A stretch of DNA of 64,000 nucleotides from Burkholderia sp. 4M9327F10. GTDB lineage: Bacteria; Pseudomonadota; Gammaproteobacteria; Burkholderiales; Burkholderiaceae. Where the stretch lies: positions 37,758-101,757 of the forward strand of contig NZ_SCNV01000030.1 in assembly GCF_005503145.1 (NCBI RefSeq), given 5' to 3'. The notes below the pieces were generated by a model. The model worked only from the letters and a program-made list of their open reading frames with translations, was not told where the DNA came from and searched no databases. Below, piece by piece: positions 27,832 to 36,914 of this stretch; positions within the stretch are counted from its first letter, which is position 1; every line of letters starts with the position of its first letter. The position numbers and the translations under genes are program-made.

Positions 27832-28728
27832 TCAGCGCGGCGCGAAGCGCACCAGCCGCACGCCATGCAACGCCGTCAATCCCACCGCCAGCCAGATCGG
27901 CACATACGTGGCGAGTTGCTGCGCAGTCAACGCCTCGCCCAGCAGCGTGACCGACACCAGAACCAGCAAGACCGGCTCCACGTAGCCGAGAATGCCGAAC
28001 AGCGCCATCGGCAACAGCCGGCTCGCCTTCAGATACGACGCCAGCGCAACCGTACTCAGCGCGCCGAGGCCCGGCAGCCACAGGAAGATCAGATCGAGGC
28101 GCCCCGCCACCATCGCGAGCGAGCCGCCAATCACCACTTGTGCAATCGCGAACGGCAGCAGCAGCGCCATTTCCAGCGCGAACGCCGTCAGCGAGTCCGC
28201 GTTGATCTTGCGGCGCAGCACGAAGTACGGCGGATAGCCGAGCGCGACCAGCAGCGTCGGCCATGAAAACGCCCCCGTCACCCAGACTTCATGCACGACG
28301 CCCACCGCCGCGCAGGCCACCGCGAGCCACTGCAAACCGTCGATCCGTTCACGGTAGTAGAAGCGGCCCACTAACACCATCGTCAGCGGCAACAGGAAAT
28401 AACCGAGCGAGACCTCCAGCATGCGGCCATGCAACGGCGCCCACAGAAACACCCAAAGCTGCGCGCCGAGCATCGCCGCGCTGGCCACAAGCGCAAGGCC
28501 GATGCGCGGTTCGCCGAGGGCTCGTGCCAGCAGTTGCCGCAAGAGCGGCAAGCGCCGCCGCAGGGCAATCAGCAACAGCGCGCCGGGGACGGTCCAGACC
28601 ACGCGCCACGCGAAAATATCGAGTCCACTCAAAGGGGCGAGCAGTCTGACGTAGACCGACATCAGCGCAAACAACGTCGAGGCGGCAACCGACAGCGCGA
28701 TGCCCCGTCCCGGTTCGTAAGTGTTCAT
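27832..28728 (-). CDS. EamA/RarD family permease
   Basis: A 298-residue ten-helix permease of the drug/metabolite transporter superfamily, closest to the RarD branch (start YEPGRGIALSVAASTLFALMSVYVRLLAPLSGLDIFAWR, and later GYPPYFVLRRK). Members export or import small metabolites; the substrate here is unknown. The start at 28728 gives the RarD-type N-terminus; the open frame continues upstream to 28827 without a good ribosome binding site. It is divergent from egtD, with a 486-bp gap. Confidence 0.85.
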   Translation of the reverse strand: MNTYEPGRGIALSVAASTLFALMSVYVRLLAPLSGLDIFAWRVVWTVPGALLLIALRRRLPLLRQLLARALGEPRIGLALVASAAMLGAQLWVFLWAPLHGRMLEVSLGYFLLPLTMVLVGRFYYRERIDGLQWLAVACAAVGVVHEVWVTGAFSWPTLLVALGYPPYFVLRRKINADSLTAFALEMALLLPFAIAQVVIGGSLAMVAGRLDLIFLWLPGLGALSTVALASYLKASRLLPMALFGILGYVEPVLLVLVSVTLLGEALTAQQLATYVPIWLAVGLTALHGVRLVRFAPR

Positions 28729-29214
28729 CAGATGGATGCCCTCACGCGGGCGGACGTGGCACGCGCCAAGCAAGGCGACGCGGCACAGTGTATTGTCATT
28801 GGAAAATCTGTCTCTCAAGCACGCCACGCCTCACGAGGTGGCGCGGCTAATCGCGATTCGTTTCAATTTGATGTTGCTCGTGAAGCAAGCCGGCATTCTA
28901 GACGGGTTGCCGGCACGACGCGGCGGCATCGCGCAATTAGTCCGTGCGCGACGGCCTTCGATGAACTAGAACATAACTTCACGCGTGCGCACGAAGGTGC
29001 TCATGATGCCGCTTGCCGCAACGGCATCAGGCGCCGCGTATTTTCGCGCAAGCGCGCTTCTTGCTTGACCACCCCGGCTTGTCCGGCGAATGCGCCGTCC
29101 CCGCGGACCCACGGTCCGCTCCTTACGGATACGCGCGACACCGTTCAGTGTCCCGCACGTGCCTCATCCCTGCTGACAGAAAACCGTCACCAGAAAACGA
29201 AAAATGGAGCAAGC
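28729..29214. other. Intergenic region between the EamA permease and egtD
   Basis: 486 bp with no convincing gene. The long plus-strand frame that runs through it into egtD has no ribosome binding site and its translation resembles nothing. I see no hairpin with a T-run. It must hold the promoters for both flanking genes. Confidence 0.5.
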
Positions 29215-30183
29215 ATGACTCAGCCAGCCCTATCGCAGGATGTCTCGCCCGATTTCGCCGCCGAGGTTCGCGCCGGGCTCACCCATGCGCCGCAGAAGGA
29301 GTTGCCGTCCAAATACCTGTATGACGAGGTCGGCTCAGCGCTGTTCGAAGTGATCACCGTGCTGCCCGAATACGGCGTCACGCGTGCGGAAGAACGGCTT
29401 CTCGCCAGGCACGCGGCGGACATCGTGGCACAACTTCCGCACGACGTAACCGTTGCCGAACTCGGCAGCGGCAGCGGCCGCAAGACGCGCAGAATTCTGG
29501 AAGCGCTGTGTAAAAAGCGTCCCACGTCGTATTGTCCGATTGAAATTTCGCGTACCGCGTTGCAATTATGTCGGCGCGAACTGGGCGATATCGAACGCAT
29601 TTCGATTGTCGGCTACGAGCGCGACTATCTTGCCGGTCTCGCGGAAGTCAGCAAGAAACGCGCTTCCGGCGAGCGGCTGCTGGTGCTGTTTCTCGGCAGC
29701 ACGATCGGCAATTTCGGCCGCCTCGCAGCAACGCGCTTTCTGCGTTCGATCCGCAGCATGCTCGCGCCCGGCGATGCGCTGCTGCTCGGCACCGATCTCG
29801 AGAAGCCGGTCCCGGTGCTGGTGGCCGCTTACGACGATCCGGTCGGCGTCACCGCGTCGTTCAACCTGAATCTGCTCGCGCGCATCAATCGCGAACTGGG
29901 GGGCGACTTTCCGCTCGACGCCTTCGAGCACGTGGCGCGTTTCAATCCCGACGCCCGCAGTATCGAAATGCATCTGCGTGCACGGCGCCCTGTCACGGCA
30001 CATGTGCGCGCCGCGCAACTGACGGTGACGCTCGAAGCGGGCGAGACCATCTGGACCGAGAGCAGCCACAAGTACCGGACCGAAGAGGTTCACGCGATCG
30101 CCGGCGACGCGGGCTTCGCGTGCAGCCATCAGTGGATCGAGCGGGAGTGGGGATTCGCCGAGAGTCTGCTGGTCGCGCAGTAA
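29215..30183 (+). CDS. egtD: L-histidine N(alpha)-methyltransferase EgtD
   Basis: A 322-residue SAM-dependent methyltransferase that trimethylates histidine to hercynine, the first step of ergothioneine synthesis. Seen: the family opening FAAEVRAGLTHAPQKELPSKYLYDEVGSALFEVITVLPEYGVTRAE, the SAM loop ELGSGSGRKT at about 82-91, and FLGSTIGNF later. The start at 29215 follows GGAGC; the much longer open frame upstream is not coding. EgtB, the sulfoxide synthase normally next to EgtD, is not adjacent and not seen in this window. Confidence 0.9.
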   Translation: MTQPALSQDVSPDFAAEVRAGLTHAPQKELPSKYLYDEVGSALFEVITVLPEYGVTRAEERLLARHAADIVAQLPHDVTVAELGSGSGRKTRRILEALCKKRPTSYCPIEISRTALQLCRRELGDIERISIVGYERDYLAGLAEVSKKRASGERLLVLFLGSTIGNFGRLAATRFLRSIRSMLAPGDALLLGTDLEKPVPVLVAAYDDPVGVTASFNLNLLARINRELGGDFPLDAFEHVARFNPDARSIEMHLRARRPVTAHVRAAQLTVTLEAGETIWTESSHKYRTEEVHAIAGDAGFACSHQWIEREWGFAESLLVAQ

Positions 30184-30258
30184 GGCGAGGCGTGTGCGCG
30201 ATGGCGATGGCGCCGGCCTGCGCCCGTCAGCCGCGCCACGTCATCTACGCCATGTCGC

Positions 30259-30555
30259 TCAGTGCTGCTCGAAGCGCTCGTAGCGCTTCTCGGTAGCCCG
30301 CTCTTCGCCGGCCACTTCGCTCACGCGGGCGGCCGGCGGCCCGTGGCGCAACCATGAGAGCATCCGGTCCACCTGATTGGCCGGTCCCTGCAAGACGGCT
30401 TCGACCGAGCCATCGTCGAGATTGGCCACCCATCCTTTGATACCGAGCGCGTGCGCCTGGCGTACCGTCGCATGACGGAAACCGACGCCCTGCACGACGC
30501 CGCGCACCCGCACGTAATACGTTTCGATCCGCGAATCCAGATCCGGGCCTGTCAT
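30259..30555 (-). CDS. acyP: Acylphosphatase
   Basis: A 98-residue cytoplasmic enzyme hydrolysing acyl phosphates. The signature VRGVVQGVGFRHATVRQAHALGIKGWVANLDDGSVEAVLQG contains the catalytic Arg (in GFR) and Asn (in ANL). Length is typical. It converges on egtD and is divergent from hpnA. Confidence 0.93.
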   Translation of the reverse strand: MTGPDLDSRIETYYVRVRGVVQGVGFRHATVRQAHALGIKGWVANLDDGSVEAVLQGPANQVDRMLSWLRHGPPAARVSEVAGEERATEKRYERFEQH

Positions 30556-30710
30556 GCCGTCTTCTCCTCACAATCTTTCAAGCGGGCATTCTAGTCGCGT
30601 CGCGGCGAGATTGCTTGCACGGCATTGAACATAGGAATGGCCCGCCACGCGACACGCGGCCCACGCGCCACGTACAATCCGACGACCGCCATGCAGGGAA
30701 TTGAAAAAGA

Positions 30711-31721
30711 ATGATGGATCAGAACCGCGATCTCGTACTCGTCACCGGCGCCTCCGGCTTTGTCGGCTCGGCGGTGGCGCGCATCGCGCAAGAGAAGGGT
30801 TTCAAGGTGCGCGTGCTGGTGCGCGCCACCAGTCCGCGCCGCAATGTCGAGGCGCTCGACGCGGAAATCGTCGTGGGCGACATGCGCGACGAAGCGTCGA
30901 TGCGCGCCGCGCTGCGCGGCGTGCGCTATCTGCTGCACGTCGCGGCCGACTATCGGCTGTGGGCGCCGGACCCGGGCGAAATCGAACGCTCGAATCTGGA
31001 GGGTACCGAAGCCACCATGCGCGCGGCGCTCAAGGAGGGGGTCGAACGCATCGTCTATACGAGCAGCGTGGCGACGCTGAAGGTGACGAGCTCCGGCCAG
31101 TCGGCCGACGAGACTTCGCCGCTCAAGGCCGATCAGGCAATCGGCGTGTACAAGCGCAGCAAAGTGCTGGCCGAGCGCGCGGTCGAGCGGATGATTGCGC
31201 AGGACGGCCTGCCCGCGGTGATCGTCAATCCGTCGACCCCGATCGGTCCGCGCGACGTCAAGCCGACGCCGACGGGCCGCATTATCGTCGAGGCGGCGCT
31301 CGGCAAGATTCCGGCCTTCGTGGATACCGGGCTGAACCTCGTGCATGTGGATGACGTCGCAGCCGGGCACTTCCTCGCGCTCGAACGCGGCAAGATCGGC
31401 GAGCGCTATATTCTCGGCGGCGAGAACCTGCCGCTGCAAACGATGCTCGCCGATATCGCCGCGCTCACCGGCCGCAAGGCGCCGACCATCAGCTTGCCGC
31501 GCTGGCCGCTCTACCCGCTCGCGATGGGCGCCGAGGCGCTCGCCAAGATCACGAAGCGAGAACCGTTTGTGACTGTCGACGGTCTGAAGATGTCGAAGAA
31601 CAAGATGTACTTCACATCCGCGAAGGCGGAACGCGAGCTCGGCTATCGTGCACGGCCCTACCGCGAGGGTTTGGCCGACGCGCTCGAGTGGTTCAGGCAA
31701 GCGGGATATCTGAAGGCGTAA
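30711..31721 (+). CDS. hpnA: Hopanoid-associated sugar epimerase HpnA
   Basis: A 336-residue extended short-chain dehydrogenase/reductase. It has the NAD-binding GASGFVG at residues 13-19 and the catalytic Tyr147-x3-Lys151 in GVYKRSK. HpnA is the predicted sugar epimerase of hopanoid clusters, thought to act on sugar-linked hopanoid side chains; its exact substrate is not settled. It starts the hopanoid region on the plus strand. Start is MM; the second ATG (30714) is equally possible. The final step of assigning HpnA rather than another epimerase rests on the neighbours hpnB, hpnH and hpnD-G. Confidence 0.88.
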   Translation: MMDQNRDLVLVTGASGFVGSAVARIAQEKGFKVRVLVRATSPRRNVEALDAEIVVGDMRDEASMRAALRGVRYLLHVAADYRLWAPDPGEIERSNLEGTEATMRAALKEGVERIVYTSSVATLKVTSSGQSADETSPLKADQAIGVYKRSKVLAERAVERMIAQDGLPAVIVNPSTPIGPRDVKPTPTGRIIVEAALGKIPAFVDTGLNLVHVDDVAAGHFLALERGKIGERYILGGENLPLQTMLADIAALTGRKAPTISLPRWPLYPLAMGAEALAKITKREPFVTVDGLKMSKNKMYFTSAKAERELGYRARPYREGLADALEWFRQAGYLKA

Positions 31722-31867
31722 CGGCGGGCCGTCCATGCGTGACATGAGGCTCGCATCGGGCCTCTGGATAGGCCTGCACGCACTTTGTTACAACGTCGCC
31801 CGACCCGCGGCGGGTCACAGCCCGCGCGCAACAGGTAAAATCGCGGGTCTTACCAGAGAATCCTCGC

Positions 31868-32434
31868 ATGAACCTTCACGAACAGCTCGGCGCGCTTGAA
31901 GTGGGCGTCGATCAGCTTATCCAGGCTGTCGTGGCCCCGCAGGCCCAAAACATCCCCGAGACACTCGCAGCAGATGCAACGCCCGAGGCGGCTGTGCAGG
32001 CCGCATCCGCGCCGGTGACGGCAGCGGTCGAAGCGAGCGCAGACGTGGCCGCACGAACCGTGGCGGAAGCGGAAACGGAAACGGAAACAAGCGCGGCCGT
32101 AGCCGAAGAAAAACCCACGCTATCGATCGGCCGCCCGGCCCAGAACGAAATCACGATGACGATCGGCGGCAAGACCGTGTCGCTGCATCCCGAGCAGGTG
32201 GGTCAGTTGATTGAGGAGTTGTCGAACGCGCGCGCCTCGATGACGCCGGAGCCGCCCATGGGCGTGCCGCCCGGCTGGCGCTTCGTGTCGACCCGCAACC
32301 CGGTGATGGCGGCGCAGAAACAATCGAACGGCGACCGCCTGCTGATCGTGCGCCATACCGGCCACGGCTGGGTGCCGTTCACGTTCTCGCCGGATAACGT
32401 GATTCAGATGTACGCGCTGCTGACGCAGCGGTAA
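31868..32434 (+). CDS. Conserved hypothetical protein with Ala/Glu-rich linker
   Basis: A 188-residue protein, no signal peptide. Residues about 1-25 are a short helix-forming segment, 26-85 a low-complexity Ala/Glu/Thr linker (with ETETETS), and 90-188 a compact domain (PAQNEITMTIGGKTVSLHPEQVGQLIEELSNARASMTPEPP, then GWRFVSTRNPVMAAQ). I do not recognise the family. It sits between hpnA and the convergent hpnB. Nothing in it indicates a hopanoid role. Confidence 0.7.
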   Translation: MNLHEQLGALEVGVDQLIQAVVAPQAQNIPETLAADATPEAAVQAASAPVTAAVEASADVAARTVAEAETETETSAAVAEEKPTLSIGRPAQNEITMTIGGKTVSLHPEQVGQLIEELSNARASMTPEPPMGVPPGWRFVSTRNPVMAAQKQSNGDRLLIVRHTGHGWVPFTFSPDNVIQMYALLTQR

Positions 32435-32500
32435 TTTCAGGCGCCTTAATGCGGCGGTGTTGCCACCGCCGGAGCTGGCGCTATCCTGCCCCTCGCGGCC

Positions 32501-33676
32501 TTAGCGATCCTGCTGCACCGGCGCCTGCACGCGCGCCTTCCATTGACCGCCCTTGCCGCGCCAGTACCGCACCGCCGACGCGAACGTCGCGCCCACATAG
32601 AACAGCGCCACCAGCGGCAGGAACGGCGCCCATAGCGGCGAGCGGCCGTAGTAGCGCAGCATCGGCGCATAGGCGCAGCACATTGCCGCCCAGGCGAGCC
32701 ACGCGGGCCAGCACAACGGCCCGAGCGCGAGCGCTGCGACCGGCGGGATCAGATAGATGATGGTCATGCCCGCCAGCGTCCCGGCCAGCAGCCACGCCGA
32801 GTAGTGCAACTGCGTGAACGCAGTGCGCGCGATCATGTTCCAGATCTCACGCCAGTTGTCGTAAGGACGCAACGAGACACTGCGCGCCGCCACGTCCAGC
32901 CGGATCGGATGATGGCCCTGGCCGCGATGCTTGATGCGCGCGGCGAGACTGCAATCGTCGATCAGCTCGGCGCGGATCGACTCGATGCCACCCGCTTCTT
33001 CAAGCGCCGTGCGCCGCACCAGCATGCAGCCGCCGGCCGCCGCCGCCGTCTTGTTGCGCGGATTGTTGACCCACGAGAACGGGTACAGCTTGGCGAAGAA
33101 GAACACGAAAGCCGGAATCAGCGCCTTTTCCCAGAACGAGTCGCAGCGCAGCCGCACCATCAGGGAGACGAGGTCGCGCTGCTCCGCGTCGGCACGCGCG
33201 ACGAGCTGCGTCACGGCATCGGCGGGGTGGCCGATATCGGCGTCGGTAAGCAACAGAAAGTCGGCCGGCAGGCCGAGCGTGCGCACTGCCTCGATACCTT
33301 GCGACTGCGCCCAGACCTTGCCGGACCAGCCCGGCGGCAGCGGCTTCGCTGTGAGCACCGTCAAGCGGTCGGGGCACTGCAGTTGCAGCGCGGCGGCGCG
33401 GGCCGCGTCGGCCGTGCCGTCAGTGCTGTGGTCGTCGACCACGATCACATGGAACGGACCCGGGTATTCCTGGGCGAGCAGCGTGCTGACCGCCTGCGCG
33501 ATCACATCGGCTTCGTTACGCGCCGGCACCACGGCGGCCACCGCCGGCCAGGCGTCCCGCGCCGCGCTGGCGAGCGGCGCGGCGGGACGCGCGCGCCAGA
33601 ATCCGCCGCGGAAAAACAGCAGCACACACCAGATCAGTAACGAAAGACACGACAGAACAAACAGAACCACCTGCAT
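32501..33676 (-). CDS. hpnB: Hopene-associated glycosyltransferase HpnB
   Basis: A 391-residue membrane-anchored GT2 glycosyltransferase. There is one N-terminal helix, then a GT-A domain with VVPARNEADVIAQAVSTLLAQEYP, VVDDHSTDG and the metal-binding LLTDADIGHP, and about three helices at the C-terminus (about 285-375). HpnB is found in hopanoid clusters, but its product is not firmly known. It is on the minus strand, convergent with the hypothetical gene beside hpnA. The WSGKVWAQSQGIE segment matches the HpnB pattern as I recall it. Confidence 0.87.
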   Translation of the reverse strand: MQVVLFVLSCLSLLIWCVLLFFRGGFWRARPAAPLASAARDAWPAVAAVVPARNEADVIAQAVSTLLAQEYPGPFHVIVVDDHSTDGTADAARAAALQLQCPDRLTVLTAKPLPPGWSGKVWAQSQGIEAVRTLGLPADFLLLTDADIGHPADAVTQLVARADAEQRDLVSLMVRLRCDSFWEKALIPAFVFFFAKLYPFSWVNNPRNKTAAAAGGCMLVRRTALEEAGGIESIRAELIDDCSLAARIKHRGQGHHPIRLDVAARSVSLRPYDNWREIWNMIARTAFTQLHYSAWLLAGTLAGMTIIYLIPPVAALALGPLCWPAWLAWAAMCCAYAPMLRYYGRSPLWAPFLPLVALFYVGATFASAVRYWRGKGGQWKARVQAPVQQDR

Positions 33677-34043
33677 TACGCGTTGCCCTCAATCGAAGTA
33701 GCGCGCATGCTGACGCGCCGGGACAGCCACATCGCGAGCGCGCGCGCCGTGACAACAAATCATCCTTTCGGTAATGCGACTGTAAGCATTCACCGCGAGG
33801 CCTCATAGTTTAAGGGTTCCGCCCCGGGACTGCAGTGCGCAATTATTGCTGGACGGGGCTTATAGGCCACTTCGTAAGGACCGCACCAGAGCAAAGCACG
33901 CCCGATAGCGTTAGAATGCGCGTTTGGTTTTCGTCTACCGGTTTTACGCCGGGTTTTAGACATCAATTAATATCATGGTCGCGGCGATTAAGTCGTTTTT
34001 ACCGACTTCCTCGAAACCTGCGTCAGTCGGAGTTCGGCAGCCT
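33677..34043. other. Intergenic region between divergent hpnB and ispH
   Basis: 367 bp that must hold promoters for both genes. A possible -10 element TAGAAT lies at 33914-33919 facing ispH, but I see no good -35. The frame ahead of ispH is open from 33975, so a longer IspH is possible but unlikely. Confidence 0.4.
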
Positions 34044-34988
34044 ATGCGAGTCATCCTTGCTCAACCCCGCGGCTTTTGTGCGGGGGTGGTCCGGGCGATC
34101 GAAATTGTCGATCGCGCGTTGCAGCAACACGGCGCACCTGTGTATGTGCGTCACGAAATCGTCCACAATCGGCACGTGGTCGACAACTTGCGTCAAAAAG
34201 GGGCGCGCTTTGTCGAAGAACTCGATGAGGTGCCGGAAGGCGCCGTGGCGATTTTCAGCGCGCACGGCGTGGCCCAGAGCGTTGAACGCGCTGCGGAAGA
34301 GCGCGGCCTGGACGTGCTCGACGCGACCTGTCCGCTCGTCACCAAGGTGCACGTGCAGGGGCGCCAGTACGTAGGCGCCGGCCGCACGCTGATCCTGATC
34401 GGCCACGCGGGGCATCCTGAAGTCGAAGGCACGATTGGCCAGATCCCCGGCAAGGTGCTGCTGGTGCAAAGCGAGGCGGAAGTCGCGCATCTGGACCTGC
34501 CGATCGACGCGCCGCTCGCCTACGTGACGCAGACGACGCTGTCGGTGGACGATACGCGCGGCATCATCGACGCATTGCAGCGCCGCTTCACCAACATCGT
34601 CGGCCCGGATACGCGGGACATCTGCTATGCCACGCAAAACCGCCAGGCCGCGGTGCGCGAACTGAGCACGCAGGTTCAGGTGTTACTGGTGGTGGGCGCA
34701 ACGAACAGTTCGAACTCGAACCGGCTGCGCGAGATTGGCAGCGAAACCGGCGTAGCGAGCTATCTGGTCGCGGACGGTTCGGAAGTGAAGGCGGAGTGGT
34801 TTGCGAATGTGCAGACCGTCGGCATCACCGCAGGTGCTTCGGCGCCAGAAGAAATGGTTGAAAACGTAATCGATGCGCTGCGCGCATTGGGGCCTGTCGA
34901 AGTATCGACGATGGCGGGCCGTGAAGAAAAAGTTGAGTTCAAGTTGCCGTCAAAGCTGACGCAACCTCTCGCCGCACGCGAAGTTTAA
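34044..34988 (+). CDS. ispH: 4-hydroxy-3-methylbut-2-enyl diphosphate reductase IspH
   Basis: A 314-residue 4Fe-4S enzyme making IPP and DMAPP in the last step of the MEP pathway. The three cluster cysteines are present: Cys12 (PRGFCAGV), Cys96 (DATCPLVTK) and Cys194 (DICYATQNR), along with the TNSSNSNRL substrate motif. The start at 34044 matches the family N-terminus; the frame is open to 33975. It lies 10 bp before hpnH, so it probably supplies isoprenoid precursor for hopanoids as a dedicated copy. The main housekeeping copy would then be elsewhere in the genome. Confidence 0.93.
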   Translation: MRVILAQPRGFCAGVVRAIEIVDRALQQHGAPVYVRHEIVHNRHVVDNLRQKGARFVEELDEVPEGAVAIFSAHGVAQSVERAAEERGLDVLDATCPLVTKVHVQGRQYVGAGRTLILIGHAGHPEVEGTIGQIPGKVLLVQSEAEVAHLDLPIDAPLAYVTQTTLSVDDTRGIIDALQRRFTNIVGPDTRDICYATQNRQAAVRELSTQVQVLLVVGATNSSNSNRLREIGSETGVASYLVADGSEVKAEWFANVQTVGITAGASAPEEMVENVIDALRALGPVEVSTMAGREEKVEFKLPSKLTQPLAAREV

Positions 34989-34998
34989 GGAGGACACC

Positions 34999-36150
34999 TT
35001 GTCTATTCCGTTGCTCCAGAAAGTCCGGGTTGGCGCATACATCATGCGTCAGCACCTGTCGCGCAACAAGCGCTATCCGCTGGCACTGATGCTCGAGCCG
35101 TTGTTCCGCTGCAATCTCGCCTGCAATGGTTGCGGCAAGATTGACTATCCGGATCCCATCCTGAACCAGCGCCTGTCGCTTGAAGAGTGTCTGGGCGCCG
35201 TGGACGAATGCGGCGCACCGGTCGTTTCGATTGCAGGCGGCGAGCCGCTGCTGCACAAGGAAATGCCGCAGATCGTGAAGGGCATCATCGCGCGCAAGAA
35301 GTTTGTGTACCTGTGCACGAACGCGCTGCTGATGGAAAAGAAGATGGACGACTACCAGCCGAACCCGTACTTCGTCTGGTCGGTGCATCTGGATGGCGAC
35401 GAGCAGGCGCACGATCATTCGGTGTCACAGGAAGGCGTGTACGTCAAGGCAGTTGCCGCGATCAAGGAAGCGAAGCGCCGCGGTTTCCGCGTCAACATCA
35501 ATTGCACGCTGTTTAACGACGCCGTGCCGGAGCGCGTCGCGAAGTTCTTCGATACGGTCAAGGAAATGGGCGTGGACGGCATCACCGTCTCGCCGGGATA
35601 TGCATATGAGCGCGCGCCGGATCAGCAGCACTTCCTGAACCGCGACAAGACGAAACATCTGTTCCGCGAGATTTTCAAGCGCGGCAACAATGGCAAGAAC
35701 TGGTCGTTTAGCCAGTCGGCGATGTTCCTCGACTTCCTGGCGGGGAATCAGACGTACCAATGCACGCCGTGGGGTAATCCGGCGCGTACGGTGTTTGGCT
35801 GGCAGAAGCCGTGCTATCTGGTCGGCGAAGGGTATGTGAAGACCTTCAAGGAACTGATGGAGACCACGGAGTGGGAGAAGTACGGCACGGGTAACTATGA
35901 AAAGTGTGCTGACTGCATGGTGCACTGTGGGTTTGAAGCTACCGCTGTCATGGATACGGTTACTCATCCGTTGAAGGCTTTTAAGGTTTCGCTGCGCGGG
36001 CCTAAGACTACTGGTGAGTTCGTTAAGGATATTCCTCTGGATAAGCAACGGCCCGCTGAGTATGTTTTCTCGCGGCATGTTGAGATCAAGCTGGAGGAGA
36101 TTGGGCGGGCTGGCAAGGGGAAGAAGGTTCAGGCTGCTGCGGCTCATTAA
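34999..36150 (+). CDS. hpnH: Adenosyl-hopene transferase HpnH (radical SAM)
   Basis: A 383-residue radical SAM enzyme joining the 5'-deoxyadenosyl radical to hopene to make adenosylhopane, the first step of side-chain extension. The cluster motif CxxxCxxC is at Cys38, Cys42 and Cys45 (RCNLACNGCG), and the C-terminal extension holds further cysteines (KCADCMVHCG). It starts with TTG at 34999, supported by AAGGAGGA five bases upstream and by the 10-bp spacing from ispH. The last 300 bases use noticeably more T-ending codons than the rest of the gene. Confidence 0.93.
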   Translation: MSIPLLQKVRVGAYIMRQHLSRNKRYPLALMLEPLFRCNLACNGCGKIDYPDPILNQRLSLEECLGAVDECGAPVVSIAGGEPLLHKEMPQIVKGIIARKKFVYLCTNALLMEKKMDDYQPNPYFVWSVHLDGDEQAHDHSVSQEGVYVKAVAAIKEAKRRGFRVNINCTLFNDAVPERVAKFFDTVKEMGVDGITVSPGYAYERAPDQQHFLNRDKTKHLFREIFKRGNNGKNWSFSQSAMFLDFLAGNQTYQCTPWGNPARTVFGWQKPCYLVGEGYVKTFKELMETTEWEKYGTGNYEKCADCMVHCGFEATAVMDTVTHPLKAFKVSLRGPKTTGEFVKDIPLDKQRPAEYVFSRHVEIKLEEIGRAGKGKKVQAAAAH

Positions 36151-36377
36151 AAGCTGCCCGCTTGGGGGCCCTTCTTGGGGCTTCCTCTTTTTGCTGGTGC
36201 TATTGTTGTTTTGCTTGAAGCGCATCGGGTTTTTTTTGACGGTGCGCTTTTTGCTTTTTTTGGTTCTCGTTCGGGGGAGTTGCCTGCGGCGGCTTGATAT
36301 TGGTTGTTGTTCCTGGGGTGTTGGCCTTTCCTTGCTTTGTTATCGGTCTATTAGCGTTGCCCCTGTGCGGGGCGGCA

Positions 36378-36411
36378 CCTACTTTTCTTTGCCGCCGCAA
36401 AGAAAAGTAGG
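36378..36411. repeat. Left hairpin of the inverted repeat
   Basis: A perfect 15-bp stem, CCTACTTTTCTTTGC at 36378-36392 and its complement at 36397-36411, with a 4-nt loop CGCC. With A- and T-rich arms it could terminate transcription in either direction. Confidence 0.85.
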
Positions 36412-36779
36412 CAAAAGAAAGCGGGCTGCAACCGCTAGCCCGTAGTGAGCCATCCCGGTCTGCTACGGGAAACGGCCCAAGACAAGACCCGCCCTCGCAC
36501 CACCCCCGTTAGTGGCACAGCACTCATCCACCCCACTCCGCACTTCGTGCGTCGCGGATGGGTTTGCATGGGAAAGCAGGGCGCCGGAATACTTAGAATG
36601 CCTAATTTTCTTGAAGAGGCCGTTATGCCCAACGGCGGGGCGCGCAGCGCGACGCTGGAGCGGATGAATGCTTTGTCACTGAGGGGAGTGGTGCGAGGGC
36701 GGGTCTTGTCTTGGGCCGTTCCCGGTGGCGGACCTAGATGGCTCACTACGGGCTGGCGGTTGCAGCCCGCTTTCTTTTG

Positions 36780-36813
36780 CCTACTTTTCTTTGCGGCGGC
36801 AAAGAAAAGTAGG
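36780..36813. repeat. Right hairpin of the inverted repeat
   Basis: The same 15-bp stem as the left hairpin (36780-36794 and 36799-36813), here with loop GGCG, the complement of the left loop. It is the mirrored copy in the right arm. Confidence 0.85.
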
Positions 36814-36914
36814 TGCCGCCCCGCACAGGGGCAACGCTAATAAACCAATAACACAACAAGGAAAGGCCAACACCACAAGAACACCAACCAAACATCAAGC
36901 CGCCGCAGGCAAAA

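Larger units (their letters stand above)
36279..36913. repeat. Large imperfect inverted repeat between convergent hpnH and hpnM
   Basis: Two arms of about 230 bp (36279-36507 and 36684-36913) are inverted copies of each other, roughly 85-90% alike by eye, separated by about 175 bp. Each arm contains GCGTTGCCCC and GCGGGCTGCAACCGC-type blocks plus a 15-bp hairpin. Open frames across it are low-value and appear only because of the high GC content. I recall very similar blocks scattered between genes in Burkholderia-group genomes. The centre holds no recognisable gene or transposase. Confidence 0.85.

Noticed and set aside
28429..29214. An N-terminal extension of EgtD of about 260 residues.
   Set aside because: EgtD homologues begin at the chosen ATG, which has a ribosome binding site. 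The upstream frame overlaps the EamA permease gene on the other strand and has no domain.
36445..36840. A 131-codon open frame (and its mirror on the other strand) inside the inverted repeat between hpnH and hpnM.
   Set aside because: It lies entirely in the inverted repeat, each strand gives a similar frame, there is no ribosome binding site, and the product has no domain. It is best explained as repeat sequence.
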